64,000 nucleotides of DNA from Mucilaginibacter boryungensis (GTDB lineage: Bacteria > Bacteroidota > Bacteroidia > Sphingobacteriales > Sphingobacteriaceae): assembly GCF_015221995.1 (NCBI RefSeq), contig NZ_JADFFM010000001.1, positions 2,976,001 through 3,040,000 on the forward strand. The letters are read 5' to 3'. The notes under the pieces are model-generated. The model searched no databases, had not been told where the DNA came from, and worked only from the letters and a program-made list of their open reading frames with translations. Every line of letters starts with the position of its first letter. The stretch's first letter is position 1. This document shows, one piece after another, positions 41,804 to 51,569 of the stretch. Position numbers and translations under genes: made by a program.

Positions 41804-42595
41804 TCATGAGGTCAACACAAGTTTATCATCAGCTAAGCCAGGCTTCTCTGCGTTACTTTTTTCGCGATAAAGCAAGTAAACAAGCCATATATTGGCAGGC
41901 AGCGATGCAATCAAGCCAGCATAAATAATATATACATGTAAACTAAGGTAGGTAACAGAAATAATAATGGTATTTATACCTGCAACCTTGTATATTTTGC
42001 CATATGGATTGCCTTTGTATTCCAACCCTTCAGTTAGTAGCCCCGCTCCCATTAATATCATACTCAAGCTCATCAAAATAAAAGCTAATAACTCACCCAA
42101 AGCAGAAACAGGACCTTTTAAAATGTATAATAAATTAATGGCCGGCAACAGCACCATCATTAATATTGCCCCAAAAGTCAATAGCTTATTTTTATAATAT
42201 TGCCCTATCAGGTAAAACCCCCGTATAAAAAATACGCAGCTTAGCATATGGATAACAGTAGTAAGTAGATGTAGCGTTGGACTGAGCGATTTGGTGATCA
42301 AATCATACGTTACAAATAATCCATTTATTACAAACACTATGCCCCCTGTTATTGCTGTTTTTAAGGGTATACCTGGTTTGGTTGTTGAATTTGGACTATT
42401 AACTGTATTACTCAGCTTGCTTTGTAATACCGTATTTAAAAGATTGATCGTATAGTTTCGTGGCACAACTTCGCCTGCCTCAATACGCTGGATGCTGCGG
42501 ATATTTATTTTACAGTTATCGGCCAGTTCCTGCTGGGTAAGTCCCCGGTTTGTGCGTAAAGCTGCAATTTGCTTGCCTAAGTCTGGTTGTTTCAT
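41804..42595 (-). CDS. XRE-type regulator with a membrane domain
   Basis: A 263-residue protein. Residues about 8-60 are a Cro/C1-type helix-turn-helix (LGKQIAALRTNRGLTQQELADNCKINIRSIQRIEAGEVVPRNYTINLL). The remainder has about six membrane helices (TGGIVFVINGLFVTYDLI, VIHMLSCVFFIRGFYLIG, MVLLPAINLLYIL, ...) and ends in a short charged tail. Such membrane-tethered XRE proteins are known in Bacteroidota. Their signal and targets are unknown. It may sense an envelope signal and control a nearby gene, for example the divergent TonB receptor at 42784, but this is inference. Confidence 0.85.
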   Translation of the reverse strand: MKQPDLGKQIAALRTNRGLTQQELADNCKINIRSIQRIEAGEVVPRNYTINLLNTVLQSKLSNTVNSPNSTTKPGIPLKTAITGGIVFVINGLFVTYDLITKSLSPTLHLLTTVIHMLSCVFFIRGFYLIGQYYKNKLLTFGAILMMVLLPAINLLYILKGPVSALGELLAFILMSLSMILMGAGLLTEGLEYKGNPYGKIYKVAGINTIIISVTYLSLHVYIIYAGLIASLPANIWLVYLLYREKSNAEKPGLADDKLVLTS

Positions 42596-42615
42596 TTCTT
42601 TTTTTTATTGATGAT

Positions 42616-42623
42616 CAAACTTA
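42616..42623 (-). promoter_or_regulatory. Putative -7 promoter box of the XRE regulator gene
   Basis: The minus strand reads TAAGTTTG, an exact TAnnTTTG match, 21 bases upstream of the ATG at 42595. Confidence 0.45.
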
Positions 42624-42783
42624 AACATCAACTCTCAAATTAAGAAAACCCACCTTACGGCATTTACACGGCATTTGTTTCTTCCTGTTAATTACTCTAA
42701 ATAATAGTTAACGTATGTTAACAGCATGGCATTAATCAAAATTAATTGTACACATTTGAGAAACAACTAACCTTATAGTTACT

Positions 42784-45555
42784 ATGTATAAGTTATTAAT
42801 ACCCCTATTCCTGTTTTCCGTGCTAACAGGCTATGCGCAAAAAGCCGCCATAAAAGGAAAAGTAACCGACTCGATAAACAAAACACCTGTAGAATTGGCT
42901 ACAGTAGCCATACTGCATGCTAAGGACACCACCGCTGCGGCATTAATTTCATACGCGCAAACTAACAAGGATGGCGAATATGAATTACGGAACCTGCCCA
43001 CGGGTGTGCCTTTAAAAGTGGTTGTTTCCTTTGTCGGCTATAAATCACACATCAGGTTTTTTACCCTGATTAAAAACCAGCTATTAAATATGGGTAACGT
43101 ACAATTAAACCCCAGGGAACTGAACGAGGTAGTGATAAAAGGTGAGCGCATGCCCATTGTGATCCGCAAGGATACGATTGAGTTTGATGCTGCCGCCTTT
43201 AAAGTGCGGCCCAATGCGGTGGTTGAAGATCTGCTGAAAAAATTACCGGGCGTTGAGGTAACCAATAAGGGTAAGATCACAGTAATGGGTAAGGATGTGA
43301 CCAAAGTATTGGTAGATGGCCGCGAGTTTTTCTCCAGCGATATCCGTATGGCCACAAAAAACCTGGATGCCGATATGATAGCTAAAGTACAGGTTTATGA
43401 TGACCGCGAAAATGACCCCGACCATTTAATCCCGGAAAATAACGTTAACAAGATCATCAACCTGAAATTTAAAAAGGTGCTGCGGAAAAGCATTTTTGGG
43501 AAGATATACGGAGGTGAAGGTACGCAGGACCATTACCAGACCGGCGGGTTGTTCAACATGTTCAGGGATACCTTGCAGGTAAGTTTATTGGGCTATACTA
43601 ATAACCTGAATAGCACGGGTTTTGACTTTAACGACCTTTACAACAATGGTGGCCTGAACCGTGGCGGCGATGCCTTTTATCGTGGTGGCATTGGCGGTTT
43701 TGGCTTCCGTTCGGGCCTGGGCGCAGCGGGTAAACAAACAGCTTCAGTCGCGGGCATAAACATTAATACCGATTATGGTAAGAAATTTAAAATGAACCTG
43801 TCTTATTTATATAAGCACACTAATACTATAAACGATTCAAGAAATAACCGCCAGCAGTTTTTAGCCGATACCACTACTACTACCAATGCCATTAGCAACA
43901 GCACAGCCAAAAACGATTCGCATATCATAACCGGTACCTTAACCTGGCGCCCCAATATGGCTACGCAACTGATCTATAGCCCCAGCCTCAATATCATGAA
44001 TAATACCGGGGAAAATATGAGTACAGCCAGTAGTTATACCAATTTTGTAAATCCAATTAATAATTCGGTCAATAACGGTAATTCCAGCAATAATACGTTA
44101 TCCTTCCAGCACTCGTTAAGTTATAATAAACAATTGAAGAAAAAGGGCTCATCGTTTAATATTAATCACAACATTTCCTACAACCCGGGTACAGGTACCG
44201 GTTTAGATAACCAGAACTTTACATCGTACACAGCTACGTTTCCATCCTACGTATACAGGCAGGAAAACAACACGGTTAACCGCAATGGTAACGGGAATGT
44301 AAATGTGAGCTACCGCACGCCAGTAAGCAAAAAACTGACCGTTGACATCAGTACCAACGAACAGTACAGCTTGGGAGTTGATAAGGTATCAACCTATGAT
44401 TATAACCCGGTAACCGGCCAGCACGATAGCTTTTTGCTGATGAAAAGCAGTGACCTTACCCGCCACAGCTGGACCGAAAGCGCGAGTACTGGCCTAACCT
44501 TTGATAACCAAAAAGGATTTAATGTGCAAGCCCATGTAAGTCCCCAGGCGCAGCAGGTTACCAATATTTTTAACAGGGGTTTTTCAAACATTGATAAGAA
44601 TTATTTTTACACCCTGCCCAGCGCCAGCATAACTTATAGCTATTATAATTTCAATTACAACAGCAGTATACAGCTACCAAATATTGGCGATATGATACCT
44701 TATACCGTGGTGTTCAGCCCGCAATATTCAGTAACCGGCAACCCTGATCTGAAACCGACTTTAAGGCATTCGTTTGGATTGAGTTACCGCAAGTATAACT
44801 GGCAAAAAGGCTTTAACTTGTATTTCAACGCCGGTGCTAATTTTGAAAAGAACAGCATTTTAAGGAAGGTTACGCAAACATCGCAATTAATTGAAACCAG
44901 TACGCCTATCAACCGCGATGGGCGATATAGTTATAACGTCAGTGGATCAGTTGGAAAGCAAATTAAAAAATGGAAGAATGTGCAGCTAAATTTTAACAGC
45001 TCGCTCAATTTATCAACCAACCACGATTTTTTTGTACTGAACCAGCAGGACGGCTATCAGAATAACTACCGTGTAGGCTTCACCCAGCGTATGTCATTAA
45101 ACTACAAGGATATTATCCAATTTGACCCGGAATACACGCTTAGCGAAGTTTATACCAATTATAAAGGGGTTAACAATAACAGCCAAAGCAACCTTACACA
45201 TAATTTTGATGCGCAGTTTACCTTCTTTTTGCCGAAGAAATTTAACATCGACGGAACCTACAATTATTATTACAACCCACAGGTGGCACCCGGCTTTCAA
45301 AAAAGCAGCAACTTGTTAAACCTCTCGCTGGCTCGCCAATTCCTGAAAAAAGACCGCGCAGAGATCAAGCTTTCCTGCTATGATATTTTAAACCAAAGCA
45401 TTACTAACACCCGCTTTATCAGTTATAACAGCATCAACGATAACCAAACTGAAATAGTGCGCCGTTATTTAATGATCACGCTGTTATTCAAATTTAACAA
45501 GGCATCGTACAAAGACGAACCGAAACCAGCACTCAACTTTGGACGGATGAGGTAA
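42784..45555 (+). CDS. TonB-dependent receptor with outer-membrane beta-barrel (OMP_b-brl_3 type)
   Basis: A 923-residue protein. It has a signal peptide (MYKLLIPLFLFSVLTGYAQ), a carboxypeptidase-regulatory-like domain (KGKVTDSINKTPVELATVAILHA, to about residue 110), a plug-like part with RPNAVVEDLLKKLPGVEVTNKGKITVMGKDVTKVLVDGREFFSSD, and a long barrel with Asn-rich loops, ending LKFNKASYKDEPKP-ALNFGRMR. There is no SusD partner. Related proteins take up iron complexes or other ligands, or act as surface receptors. It is divergent from the XRE regulator gene, with 188 bases between. Confidence 0.92.
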   Translation: MYKLLIPLFLFSVLTGYAQKAAIKGKVTDSINKTPVELATVAILHAKDTTAAALISYAQTNKDGEYELRNLPTGVPLKVVVSFVGYKSHIRFFTLIKNQLLNMGNVQLNPRELNEVVIKGERMPIVIRKDTIEFDAAAFKVRPNAVVEDLLKKLPGVEVTNKGKITVMGKDVTKVLVDGREFFSSDIRMATKNLDADMIAKVQVYDDRENDPDHLIPENNVNKIINLKFKKVLRKSIFGKIYGGEGTQDHYQTGGLFNMFRDTLQVSLLGYTNNLNSTGFDFNDLYNNGGLNRGGDAFYRGGIGGFGFRSGLGAAGKQTASVAGININTDYGKKFKMNLSYLYKHTNTINDSRNNRQQFLADTTTTTNAISNSTAKNDSHIITGTLTWRPNMATQLIYSPSLNIMNNTGENMSTASSYTNFVNPINNSVNNGNSSNNTLSFQHSLSYNKQLKKKGSSFNINHNISYNPGTGTGLDNQNFTSYTATFPSYVYRQENNTVNRNGNGNVNVSYRTPVSKKLTVDISTNEQYSLGVDKVSTYDYNPVTGQHDSFLLMKSSDLTRHSWTESASTGLTFDNQKGFNVQAHVSPQAQQVTNIFNRGFSNIDKNYFYTLPSASITYSYYNFNYNSSIQLPNIGDMIPYTVVFSPQYSVTGNPDLKPTLRHSFGLSYRKYNWQKGFNLYFNAGANFEKNSILRKVTQTSQLIETSTPINRDGRYSYNVSGSVGKQIKKWKNVQLNFNSSLNLSTNHDFFVLNQQDGYQNNYRVGFTQRMSLNYKDIIQFDPEYTLSEVYTNYKGVNNNSQSNLTHNFDAQFTFFLPKKFNIDGTYNYYYNPQVAPGFQKSSNLLNLSLARQFLKKDRAEIKLSCYDILNQSITNTRFISYNSINDNQTEIVRRYLMITLLFKFNKASYKDEPKPALNFGRMR

Positions 45556-45574
45556 GTTAAAAAATTAGGTTGAA

Positions 45575-45633
45575 GATTAGAGATTAGGTTTTCGCTGATA
45601 ATTACACCTGATCTCTAATTACTAATCTCTAAC
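45575..45633. repeat. CTAATCTCTAAT-type repeat, copy with inverted arms
   Basis: GATTAGAGATTAG at 45575-45587 and its near complement within CTAATTACTAATCTCTAAC at 45615-45633 form an inverted pair, with CGCTGATAA between. Related stretches occur at 49784-49802, 51702-51734 and 54471-54498, all between genes. Confidence 0.65.
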
Positions 45634-45643
45634 CTGTAATTAG

Positions 45644-45651
45644 TACCTTTG
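45644..45651 (+). promoter_or_regulatory. Putative -7 promoter box of engB
   Basis: TACCTTTG, an exact TAnnTTTG match, only 12 bases before the ATG at 45656, so the transcript would have almost no leader. It follows directly after the CTAATCTCTAAT-type repeat. Confidence 0.4.
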
Positions 45652-45655
45652 CCTC

Positions 45656-46276
45656 ATGATCATTAAATCAGCAGAGTTTGTTTGCAGCAATACCCAGATA
45701 TCAAAATTACCGCCGCCGGTAAAACCTGAGTATGCCTTTATAGGCCGCTCGAACGTGGGTAAATCATCGCTTATTAATATGCTGGTGCAGAAAAAAGGGC
45801 TGGCTAAAACTTCACAAACCCCTGGCAAAACACAACTGATCAACCATTTTATTATTAACGATAACTGGTACCTGGTCGATCTGCCGGGCTATGGTTACGC
45901 GCGCATATCAAAAAGCAAAAAGGAAGATTGGGACAAATTTATTCGCAATTACCTGAATAAGCGCGAAAGCCTGCAATGCGTAATGGTATTAATTGACAGC
46001 AGGCTTGAGCCACAAAAAATTGATTTGGAATTTTGCAATATGTTGGGCGAAAAGGGCCTCCCTTTCGCGCTCATCTTCACCAAGGCCGACAAGCAATCGG
46101 CTACCAAAACCGATCAGAACATTGCGAAATTCCGCAAGGCCCTGCTGGCCACCTTTGAGGAAGTCCCCGATATTTTTATCACATCGTCTGAAACCGGTTT
46201 AGGTAAAGACGAGGTACTGAACTTTATTGATGGCATCAATAAGAATTTTGAAGTGCCTGATTATAAGCAATTTTAA
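45656..46276 (+). CDS. engB: Ribosome biogenesis GTPase EngB (YsxC/YihA)
   Basis: A 206-residue GTPase needed for large-subunit assembly. G1 is GRSNVGKSSL, the switch region contains KTSQTPGKTQLINHF, G3 is DLPGYGYA, and G4 is TKADK; the C-terminal ITSSETGLGKDEVL is G5. The length and motifs are normal for the family. Confidence 0.97.
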   Translation: MIIKSAEFVCSNTQISKLPPPVKPEYAFIGRSNVGKSSLINMLVQKKGLAKTSQTPGKTQLINHFIINDNWYLVDLPGYGYARISKSKKEDWDKFIRNYLNKRESLQCVMVLIDSRLEPQKIDLEFCNMLGEKGLPFALIFTKADKQSATKTDQNIAKFRKALLATFEEVPDIFITSSETGLGKDEVLNFIDGINKNFEVPDYKQF

Positions 46277-46313
46277 GTCATCCCTCTTTTCAAACAACAG
46301 CTTTATCATACAA

Positions 46314-46343
46314 AAAACGCCCCCGATATATCGGGGGCGTTTT
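46314..46343. terminator. Bidirectional terminator between engB and clpC
   Basis: A 13-bp stem AAAACGCCCCCGA / TCGGGGGCGTTTT with the loop TATA. It serves both convergent genes. Confidence 0.92.
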
Positions 46344-46366
46344 GTTATCTTAAAAGTCAATAGGTA

Positions 46367-48904
46367 TTATTCCTGTGCTTTTTCTTTTGGCTTTTTGTTT
46401 TCGCCGGATGATTTCACGTTGATCTTAATTTCATTGGCTTCTTTATCAAAGTCAACTTCCATCAGGTCGCCATCAACCAGTTCTCCTTTTAATATTTCTT
46501 CGGCAATAGGCTCTTCCAGGTATTTCTGGATAGCACGTTTTAACGGACGGGCGCCAAATTGAGAATCGAAACCTTTATCGGCAACAAACTCCTTAGCCGC
46601 ATCGGTTAATACGATCTGGTAACCCAGGCCGCTTACTCTGCTAAACAAAGCTGAAAGTTCGATATCGATAATTTTGAATATCTCTTCTTTACCCAGTGAG
46701 TTAAATACGATCACATCATCTATACGGTTTAAAAATTCGGGGGCGAAAGCACGTTTTAAAGCATTCTCAATAACTCCACGCGAATGGGTATCTACCTGTT
46801 TGCTCATGGCAGCTGTCCCAAAACCAACACCCTGACCAAAGTCTTTCAACTGACGGGCGCCAATGTTTGATGTCATGATGATAATAGCATTCCTGAAATC
46901 GACTTTACGGCCCAATGAGTCGGTCAATTGACCTTCATCCAGCACCTGTAAAAGAATATTGAATACATCAGGGTGGGCTTTCTCAATCTCGTCCAGCAAT
47001 ACAACTGCATATGGTTTACGGCGCACCTTTTCTGTTAATTGTCCGCCTTCTTCATAACCCACATAGCCCGGAGGCGCACCCACCAAACGTGATACCGCGA
47101 ATTTCTCCATGTATTCGCTCATGTCAATTTGTATCAGGGCATCTTCGGTATCGAACATAAAACGGGCAAGCTCTTTAGCCAACTCGGTTTTACCAACACC
47201 TGTAGGGCCTAAAAATATGAACGAACCAATTGGTTTTTTAGGGTCTTTCAAACCAGCACGGGTACGTTGTATAGCACGGGTAAGTTTCTTAATAGCGTCT
47301 TCCTGGCCAATAATTTTACTGCCGATGTTTTCAGCCATATGCAGCAATTTCTGACTATCGGCCTGGCCAACCTTTTGTACCGGTATACCGGTCATCATCG
47401 CTACTACCTCTGCCACATTATCTTCAGTTACGGTGTAACGTTTAGATTTTGTTTCGGCTTCCCACACAGCTTTAGCCTGTTCTAATTCTTCAAGCAAATG
47501 TTTCTCGGTATCACGCAGTTTAGCCGCTTCCTCGTATTTCTGGCTGCGTACAACTTTGTTTTTTTCGATTTTGATCTGCTCTATCTTTTGCTCAATATCC
47601 AAAATTTCCTGCGGAACATGAATATTGGTCAGGTGCACACGCGAACCTGATTCATCCAGCGCATCAATAGCCTTGTCCGGTAAAAACCTGTCGGTAATAT
47701 AACGGGTAGTTAAAGTTACGCATGCGTTGATAGCCTCGTCAGTATAAGTTACACCGTGATGCTCCTCATATTTCTCTTTAATACGGGTTAGTATTTCTAC
47801 AGTTTCTTCGGGCGTGGCCGGTTCAACCATTACTTTTTGGAAACGGCGGTCTAATGCGCCATCCTTTTCAATATACTGGCGGTACTCATCTAAAGTAGTC
47901 GCGCCGATGCATTGGATCTCTCCCCTGGCCAAAGCCGGTTTAAACATATTGGATGCATCCAGCGAACCTGAAGCACCGCCGGCACCCACAATGGTGTGGA
48001 TCTCATCAATAAACAATATCACATCCGGAGATTTTTCCAGCTCGTTCATTACGGCTTTCATCCGCTCCTCAAACTGGCCGCGGTATTTAGTGCCTGCCAC
48101 CAGTGATGCAAGATCAAGCGTAACCACACGTTTGTTGAACAGCACACGTGATACTTTACGCTGTACAATGCGCAGCGCCAAGCCTTCAGCAATAGCGCTT
48201 TTACCCACGCCCGGCTCACCTATTAAAATAGGATTGTTCTTTTTACGGCGCGATAATATTTGTGAAACACGTTCAATTTCTTTCTCCCGGCCAACAATCG
48301 GATCCAGGCGGCCTTCTTCGGCAGCTTTGGTTAAATCGCGGCCAAAGTTGTCCAGCACCGGTGTTTTCGATTTAATGTCGCTCACCTTTTTAGGCTGGCT
48401 AAATGATTCCTCTTCTTTAAAGTCATCATCCCCGCCAGTTGGCGAACCCGGCATTTCGTCGGTCACATTGTTCTTGTGCGCGTCTACTTCGTGTTTAAAT
48501 ATTTCATAGTTAACATTAAACTGTAACAATAGCTGTGATGCAATATTATCCTCGTCGCGTAAAATAGAGAGCAATAAATGCTCGGTACCAATTACATCGC
48601 TTTTAAATATTTTTGCTTCCAGATAAGTGATCTTTAAAACTTTTTCGGCCTGTTTGGTTAAAGGTATGCTGCCAATGTGCACGTTTGTACCGGTAGTGCC
48701 TTTTACGGCATCTTCCACAGCACGGCGCAGTTTAGCGGTATCCACGTTCAATCCTCTCAGTAATTTAATGGCAACGCCGTCGCCATCGCGAATAAGCCCC
48801 AGTAATAAATGCTCGGTTCCAATATAGTCATGCCCAAGGCGTAAGGCCTCCTCTCTGCTATATGTAATAACGTCTTTAACCCGTGGCGAAAATTTAGCTT
48901 CCAT
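46367..48904 (-). CDS. clpC: ATP-dependent Clp protease ATP-binding subunit ClpC
   Basis: An 845-residue AAA+ unfoldase that feeds substrates to ClpP. It has two N-terminal Clp repeats (FSPRVKDVITYSREEALRLGHDYIGTEHLLLGL, then LTKQAEKVLKITYLEAKIF...), the first ATPase site GEPGVGKSAIAEGLA, a UVR-like middle region (KVVRSQKYEEAAKLRDTEKHLLEEL), the second site GPTGVGKTELAKELA, DEIEKAH and a C-terminal ClpB-type D2 domain. It controls protein quality and stress responses. Promoter not recognised by the TAnnTTTG rule. Confidence 0.97.
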   Translation of the reverse strand: MEAKFSPRVKDVITYSREEALRLGHDYIGTEHLLLGLIRDGDGVAIKLLRGLNVDTAKLRRAVEDAVKGTTGTNVHIGSIPLTKQAEKVLKITYLEAKIFKSDVIGTEHLLLSILRDEDNIASQLLLQFNVNYEIFKHEVDAHKNNVTDEMPGSPTGGDDDFKEEESFSQPKKVSDIKSKTPVLDNFGRDLTKAAEEGRLDPIVGREKEIERVSQILSRRKKNNPILIGEPGVGKSAIAEGLALRIVQRKVSRVLFNKRVVTLDLASLVAGTKYRGQFEERMKAVMNELEKSPDVILFIDEIHTIVGAGGASGSLDASNMFKPALARGEIQCIGATTLDEYRQYIEKDGALDRRFQKVMVEPATPEETVEILTRIKEKYEEHHGVTYTDEAINACVTLTTRYITDRFLPDKAIDALDESGSRVHLTNIHVPQEILDIEQKIEQIKIEKNKVVRSQKYEEAAKLRDTEKHLLEELEQAKAVWEAETKSKRYTVTEDNVAEVVAMMTGIPVQKVGQADSQKLLHMAENIGSKIIGQEDAIKKLTRAIQRTRAGLKDPKKPIGSFIFLGPTGVGKTELAKELARFMFDTEDALIQIDMSEYMEKFAVSRLVGAPPGYVGYEEGGQLTEKVRRKPYAVVLLDEIEKAHPDVFNILLQVLDEGQLTDSLGRKVDFRNAIIIMTSNIGARQLKDFGQGVGFGTAAMSKQVDTHSRGVIENALKRAFAPEFLNRIDDVIVFNSLGKEEIFKIIDIELSALFSRVSGLGYQIVLTDAAKEFVADKGFDSQFGARPLKRAIQKYLEEPIAEEILKGELVDGDLMEVDFDKEANEIKINVKSSGENKKPKEKAQE

Positions 48905-49340
48905 ATATACCTTTCATAAATAATGAACGTCCTAATCTATAAATTAGTTTTTTTTTGATTAGCGACATTCGAATAATAATTATCAACAATATTGCCAATA
49001 ATTTGCATACGCTGAAATCAGACAATCAGATGATGCATTTTACACATCACGCCGCTAAATAAAGGCTTTTTAGCATATCAGCAGCATATAATGTGTGTAA
49101 TTTATTAATTAAATGGCAATTTTCAGTTAACAGTTTGATAATAATTACCTTAATAAGTTTAATAACGTTGCCTGCATCAGCTATTTATGCAACATTATAG
49201 GCAATTAGTCATAATACCTGCCAATTAGGCATAGTAGTTTTCAGGATTAACAATCAGAGGCTAACGATAAGGGGTTGGTTTTTATTAGTCTGATGTAAGG
49301 AATGTGTTGCTTTTTCTACAAAACCATTATATATAATCAC
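48905..49340. other. AT-rich intergenic region upstream of clpC and the GNAT gene
   Basis: A 436-base gap between divergent genes. It should hold both promoters. I see a weak inverted pair TGCC-AATTA-GGCA at about 49222-49234, and no believable ORF or RNA gene. Confidence 0.45.
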
Positions 49341-49766
49341 ATGATACAGCAACCTACCCCTGCCAATTATCCCGAAATGGCCGCGCTTTGGGAGGCTTCC
49401 GTACGCGCTACTCACCATTTTTTAACCGAAGAGGATATCTGGCGCATTAAACCTATGTTGCCGGGAATATTTGAAAGTATACAAGTTTATATTGTCAGCG
49501 ATAATAACATTATAGCCGGTATGCTGGGCTTAACCGGCGACGAAATAGCCATGCTATTCCTGCATCCTAATGTATTCGGCAAGGGCATTGGCAAAATGTT
49601 GGTAAATTATGCCATAAATGAACACGGTGCGCGTAAAGTTGAAGTGAACGAACAAAACCCGCAAGCGATTGGCTTTTACCAGCATATGGGGTTTAAAATT
49701 ACAAGTCGCCGGGATACTGATGATTACGGGCAGGCATTTCCGATATTGGAGATGGAATTGGGTTAA
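49341..49766 (+). CDS. GNAT-family N-acetyltransferase
   Basis: A 141-residue protein with the GNAT fold: the start PANYPEMAALWEASVRATHHFLTEEDIW, the AcCoA-binding region MLFLHPNVFGKGIGKMLVNYAI (Q/RxxGxG/A type), and NPQAIGFYQHMGFKITSRRDTDDYGQAFPIL. It resembles YjaB-like acetyltransferases. I start at the ATG at 49341; the 13 residues before it look non-coding. The substrate is unknown. Confidence 0.88.
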   Translation: MIQQPTPANYPEMAALWEASVRATHHFLTEEDIWRIKPMLPGIFESIQVYIVSDNNIIAGMLGLTGDEIAMLFLHPNVFGKGIGKMLVNYAINEHGARKVEVNEQNPQAIGFYQHMGFKITSRRDTDDYGQAFPILEMELG

Positions 49767-49808
49767 TTATATCCTTTGCCTAACCTAATCTCTAATCACT
49801 AAATCCCC

Positions 49809-49816
49809 TATATTTG
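49809..49816 (+). promoter_or_regulatory. Putative -7 promoter box of ettA
   Basis: TATATTTG, an exact TAnnTTTG match, 21 bases before the ATG at 49837, and directly after another CTAATCTCTAAT stretch (49784-49802). Confidence 0.45.
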
Positions 49817-49836
49817 CCGCACTAAATAAAATCTAC

Positions 49837-51516
49837 ATGGCCGACGAGAAGATCATATTTTCAATGGCGGGTGTCAGCAAGATATATCCGCCGCAAAAGC
49901 AAGTCTTAAAAAATATATACCTGTCGTTTTTCTATGGCGCTAAAATTGGCGTTATTGGTTTAAACGGATCGGGTAAATCATCTGTATTAAAAATTATTGC
50001 CGGCTTGGATAAAAGCTACCAGGGCGAAGTGGTATTCTCGCCCGGTTACACCGTGGGCTACCTGGCCCAGGAACCCGAGCTTGACCCAAACAAAACCGTA
50101 CGCGAAGTAGTGGAAGAAGGCGTGTCTGAAATCACCGCCATCCTGAAAGAGTATGAGGAGATCAACGAGAAATTTGGGTTAGAAGAGGTTTATAGCGATC
50201 TCGATGCGATGGACAAATTAATGGCGCGCCAGGGGGAATTACAAGATAAAATTGATGCCGTAAACGCCTGGGAACTGGATACCAAACTGGAACGTGCGAT
50301 GGATGCCCTGCGCTGCCCTGAACCTGACACAAAAATATCGGTACTTTCGGGTGGGGAGCGCCGCCGCGTGGCGCTATGCCGCTTATTGCTACAGCAGCCT
50401 GATGTATTATTGCTGGATGAGCCCACCAACCACTTAGACGCTGAGTCTATTGACTGGCTGGAGCAGCATTTGAAACAATATGCAGGCACCGTTATTGCCG
50501 TAACTCACGACCGTTACTTCCTTGATAACGTGGCCGGCTGGATCTTAGAGCTTGACCGCGGCGAAGGTATCCCATGGAAAGGCAACTACTCATCATGGCT
50601 TGACCAGAAAGCCAAACGCTTAGCCCAGGAAGAAAAAACCGAAAGCAAACGCCAGAAAACCTTAGAACGCGAATTGGAATGGGCCCGTATGGCCCCTAAA
50701 GCCCGGCATGCTAAAGGCAAGGCGCGTTTAGCCAACTACGAAAAACTGGCCAGCGAGGAAGGTAAGGAACGCGAAGAAAAACTGGAGCTGTTCATCCCAC
50801 CAGGGCCGCGTTTGGGAAATGTGGTGATAGAAGCTACTGACGTAACTAAAGCCTATGGGGATAAAGTATTGTTTGAGAACCTAAGCTTCTCGTTACCACC
50901 GGCGGGTATTGTGGGTATCATTGGGCCCAACGGTGCGGGTAAAACCACGCTGTTCCGCCTGATTACCGGGCAGGAACAACCCGACAAAGGCACGTTCCGC
51001 GTAGGCGAAACGGTAGCTTTAGGATATGTTGACCAGATGCACGATGACCTTGACCCAGAGAAATCAGTTTGGGAAAACATTACCGGCGGCAACGAAACCA
51101 TAATGCTGGGTAACCGTCCGCTAAACTCACGGGCTTATGTATCGCGCTTTAACTTTAACGGCGCTGATCAGCAAAAGAAGGTTGGCGTACTGTCGGGCGG
51201 TGAGCGTAACAGGGTACACCTGTCTATCACCCTAAAAAAAGGATCGAACGTGCTCCTGCTGGATGAGCCTACCAACGATATTGACGTGAACACTTTACGT
51301 TCGCTGGAAGAAGCATTGGAAAACTTTGCCGGCTGTGCGGTAATTATCAGTCACGACCGCTGGTTCCTCGACCGGATCTGTACCCATATCCTGGCCTTTG
51401 AGGGTAACTCGGAAGTTTACTTCTTTGAAGGCAACTACAGCGATTACGAAGAGAATCGCAAAAAACGCCTGGGTGATGTCGCGCCGAAAAGGATCAGGTA
51501 TAAAAAATTAGGATAA
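49837..51516 (+). CDS. ettA: Energy-dependent translational throttle protein EttA (ABC-F)
   Basis: A 559-residue ABC-F ATPase with two nucleotide-binding domains. They have Walker A GLNGSGKSS and GPNGAGKTT, signatures LSGGERRRVALC and LSGGERNRVHLS, and Walker B LLLDEPTNHLD and LLLDEPTNDID. The linker (about 245-310) is long and charged. EttA binds the ribosomal E-site and couples the first steps of translation to ATP levels. There is no membrane domain, as expected. Confidence 0.96.
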   Translation: MADEKIIFSMAGVSKIYPPQKQVLKNIYLSFFYGAKIGVIGLNGSGKSSVLKIIAGLDKSYQGEVVFSPGYTVGYLAQEPELDPNKTVREVVEEGVSEITAILKEYEEINEKFGLEEVYSDLDAMDKLMARQGELQDKIDAVNAWELDTKLERAMDALRCPEPDTKISVLSGGERRRVALCRLLLQQPDVLLLDEPTNHLDAESIDWLEQHLKQYAGTVIAVTHDRYFLDNVAGWILELDRGEGIPWKGNYSSWLDQKAKRLAQEEKTESKRQKTLERELEWARMAPKARHAKGKARLANYEKLASEEGKEREEKLELFIPPGPRLGNVVIEATDVTKAYGDKVLFENLSFSLPPAGIVGIIGPNGAGKTTLFRLITGQEQPDKGTFRVGETVALGYVDQMHDDLDPEKSVWENITGGNETIMLGNRPLNSRAYVSRFNFNGADQQKKVGVLSGGERNRVHLSITLKKGSNVLLLDEPTNDIDVNTLRSLEEALENFAGCAVIISHDRWFLDRICTHILAFEGNSEVYFFEGNYSDYEENRKKRLGDVAPKRIRYKKLG

Positions 51517-51524
51517 TTTTAAAG

Positions 51525-51552
51525 GCGAAAGGCGGAATGCCAATTGCGAAAT
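51525..51552. repeat. 28-bp dispersed motif, copy 2
   Basis: GCGAAAGGCGGAATGCC followed by AATTGCGAAAT. Two mismatches to the copy at 30398-30425 (opposite strand). It is 8 bases after the ettA stop. Confidence 0.65.
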
Positions 51553-51569
51553 GGCTTAAAAAAGAGTAT

